This document shows, in pieces, positions 63,120 to 64,000 of a stretch of DNA of 64,000 bases. The notes under the pieces are model-generated. The model made no database searches. It was not told the origin of the DNA and saw only the letters and a list, made by a program, of their open reading frames with translations. Made by a program: the position numbers and the translations under genes. How positions within the stretch are numbered: position 1 is the stretch's first letter; the number at the start of each line of letters is the position of its first letter. The stretch is from the NCBI GenBank assembly GCA_036940085.1, contig JALLBK010000059.1, forward strand, positions 41,004 through 105,003. Direction: 5' to 3'. Source of the stretch: Discostella pseudostelligera. Its lineage: Eukaryota > Bacillariophyta > Thalassiosirophyceae > Thalassiosirales > Thalassiosiraceae.

Positions 63120-64000
63120 ACTTTGGAGATCAGGTGCATGTGCAAGTGCATGTGCATGTGCATGTGCATGTGCAAAGGTGTGGAGGTGCGGAGGTGCAGA
63201 TGTGCAGACATGAAGACGTGCAGAGGTATATGTACAGGTGTAAGTGCAAGTGCATCTGCAGATGTTCATAGGTGCAGGTGCAGGTGCAGGTGCAGGTGTA
63301 GAGGTGCAGAGGTGCAGAGGTGCAGAGGTGCAGATGTGCAGATGTGCAGAGGTGAGTGCAGAGGTGCAGAGGTGCAGATGTGCAGATGTGCAGATGTGCA
63401 GATGTGCAGATATGCAGATATGCAGAGGTGAAGAGGTGAAGAGATGCAGAAGCACAGAAGATCAGAGGTGCAGAGGTGCAGAAGTGCAGAGGTGAAGAGG
63501 TTCTGCAAGGTTCTGCAGAGGTTCCACAGCTGCAGAGGTTCAACAGACTGGTGCAGAACAGGTGCAGATGTGCATGCTGAGCAGGGGTGCAAAATTTCAC
63601 AGGTGCAGATGTGCTGATGTGCAGATGTTCTGATATGCAGAGGTGCAGATGTGCAGATGTGCAGATGTGTCGGTGGGCAGCAGGTGTGCAGATGTGCTGA
63701 TGTACAGGTGCAGGTGCAGGTGCGGGAGTGAATACGGGTGCAGGTGCAGGTGCAGGTGCTGAGATGCAGAGGTGCAGAGGTGCAAAGGTGCAGAGGTGCA
63801 GATGTGCTGAGGTGCAGACGATGTGCAGGTGCTGAGGTGCTGAGGTGCTGAGGTGCAGAGGTGCAGAGTTGCAGCAGATGCAGAATTCAAAATGCAGAGG
63901 TGCTGATGTGCTGATGTGCTGATGTGCAAAGGTGCTGAGGTGCAGAGGTGCTGAGGTGCTGAGGTGCTGAGGTGCTGAGGTGCTGAGGTGCTGAGGTGCT
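63120..64000 (+). repeat. GTGCAG-based satellite (octamer and hexamer units)
   Basis: The array starts with GTGCAT and GGTGCA hexamers (63129-63175, 63270-63300), then moves to octamers AGGTGCAG, ATGTGCAG and, at the right end, CTGAGGTG. It is still regular at base 64000, so it continues outside the window. Units share a GTGC core, and variants are grouped in short homogeneous runs, as expected from local unit expansion. The strand is strongly biased: G-rich on plus, with few C. Long open frames on both strands are by-products of the 8-bp period, which reads as an 8-residue repeat in any frame. Confidence 0.92.

Noticed and set aside
63102..63929. Several long minus- and plus-strand frames of Cys/Thr/Ser/Ala/His/Leu repeats
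   Set aside because: They are translations of the octamer satellite; the 8-bp period leaves all frames open.
1..64000. tRNA, rRNA or CRISPR-like arrays
   Set aside because: No cloverleaf with GTTCGA-type T-arm in a plausible context, no rRNA sequence and no spacer-repeat array were found by eye; sequences such as GGTTTCGAAAG near 14866 lie inside coding frames.

Overview
The window looks like a gene-dense chromosome segment of a diatom, probably a centric one. The evidence is compact genes with short GT-AG introns (about 70-115 bp, one GC-AG), near-perfect alternation of gene strands, and several plastid presequences of the stramenopile type (a signal peptide ending in A-x-A followed by F or W: 39286, 45181, 48029, 61564). 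The Ty1/copia element also resembles diatom elements. Species assignment is inference; the gene families below are read directly from translated sequence.

Layout, left to right: an FG-repeat nucleoporin runs off the left end (minus). It is divergent from alpha-COP (COPA, 8 exons). Then come a tail-anchored unknown protein, NDUFB7 of complex I, and the exosome RNase PH-type subunit RRP46. A roughly 6 kb Ty1/copia retrotransposon (9806-15852, minus) separates RRP46 from its former divergent partner, a TPR-methyltransferase. FtsH and REV7/MAD2L2 follow as a divergent pair, then an ATG1/ULK kinase, acetyl-CoA C-acetyltransferase, an aldo-keto-reductase-like membrane protein, a thioredoxin-like protein, and the RNA helicase MTR4. 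Next are a codanin-1 homologue, a small predicted plastid protein, mitochondrial LON, a plastid PEP-mutase/isocitrate-lyase family enzyme, ribosomal eS26, and a predicted plastid HAD phosphatase-cold shock-ASCH fusion. The right part holds TAF12, mitochondrial beta-ketoacyl-ACP synthase, a chromodomain-like/DNMT3-like protein without the catalytic Pro-Cys motif, a very long TRF4-type poly(A) polymerase, and a thylakoid-lumen PsbP-like protein. The last 0.9 kb is a satellite built on a GTGCAG-containing octamer.

Themes: most pairs are divergent, with promoters of about 0.1-0.8 kb, and convergent ends lie only 60-210 bp apart. Most divergent promoters carry an E2F-like element (TTTTGGCGGGAA or its complement), alone or in clusters. 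Three nuclear RNA-surveillance genes (RRP46, MTR4, TRF4-like) lie within 53 kb. Three chromatin/DNA genes (codanin-1-like, TAF12, DNMT3-like) and REV7 are also present.

The most unusual items are the HAD-CSD-ASCH fusion, the DNMT3-like pseudoenzyme, the codanin-1 homologue outside animals, a COPA intron bounded by 14-bp direct repeats, eS26 lacking half its zinc ligands, the 38-39 bp promoter array at 29.8 kb, and a Copia element with extremely short LTRs inside a bidirectional promoter. All coordinates and splice sites were derived by hand from reading frame and homology; none was checked by alignment software or RNA data.
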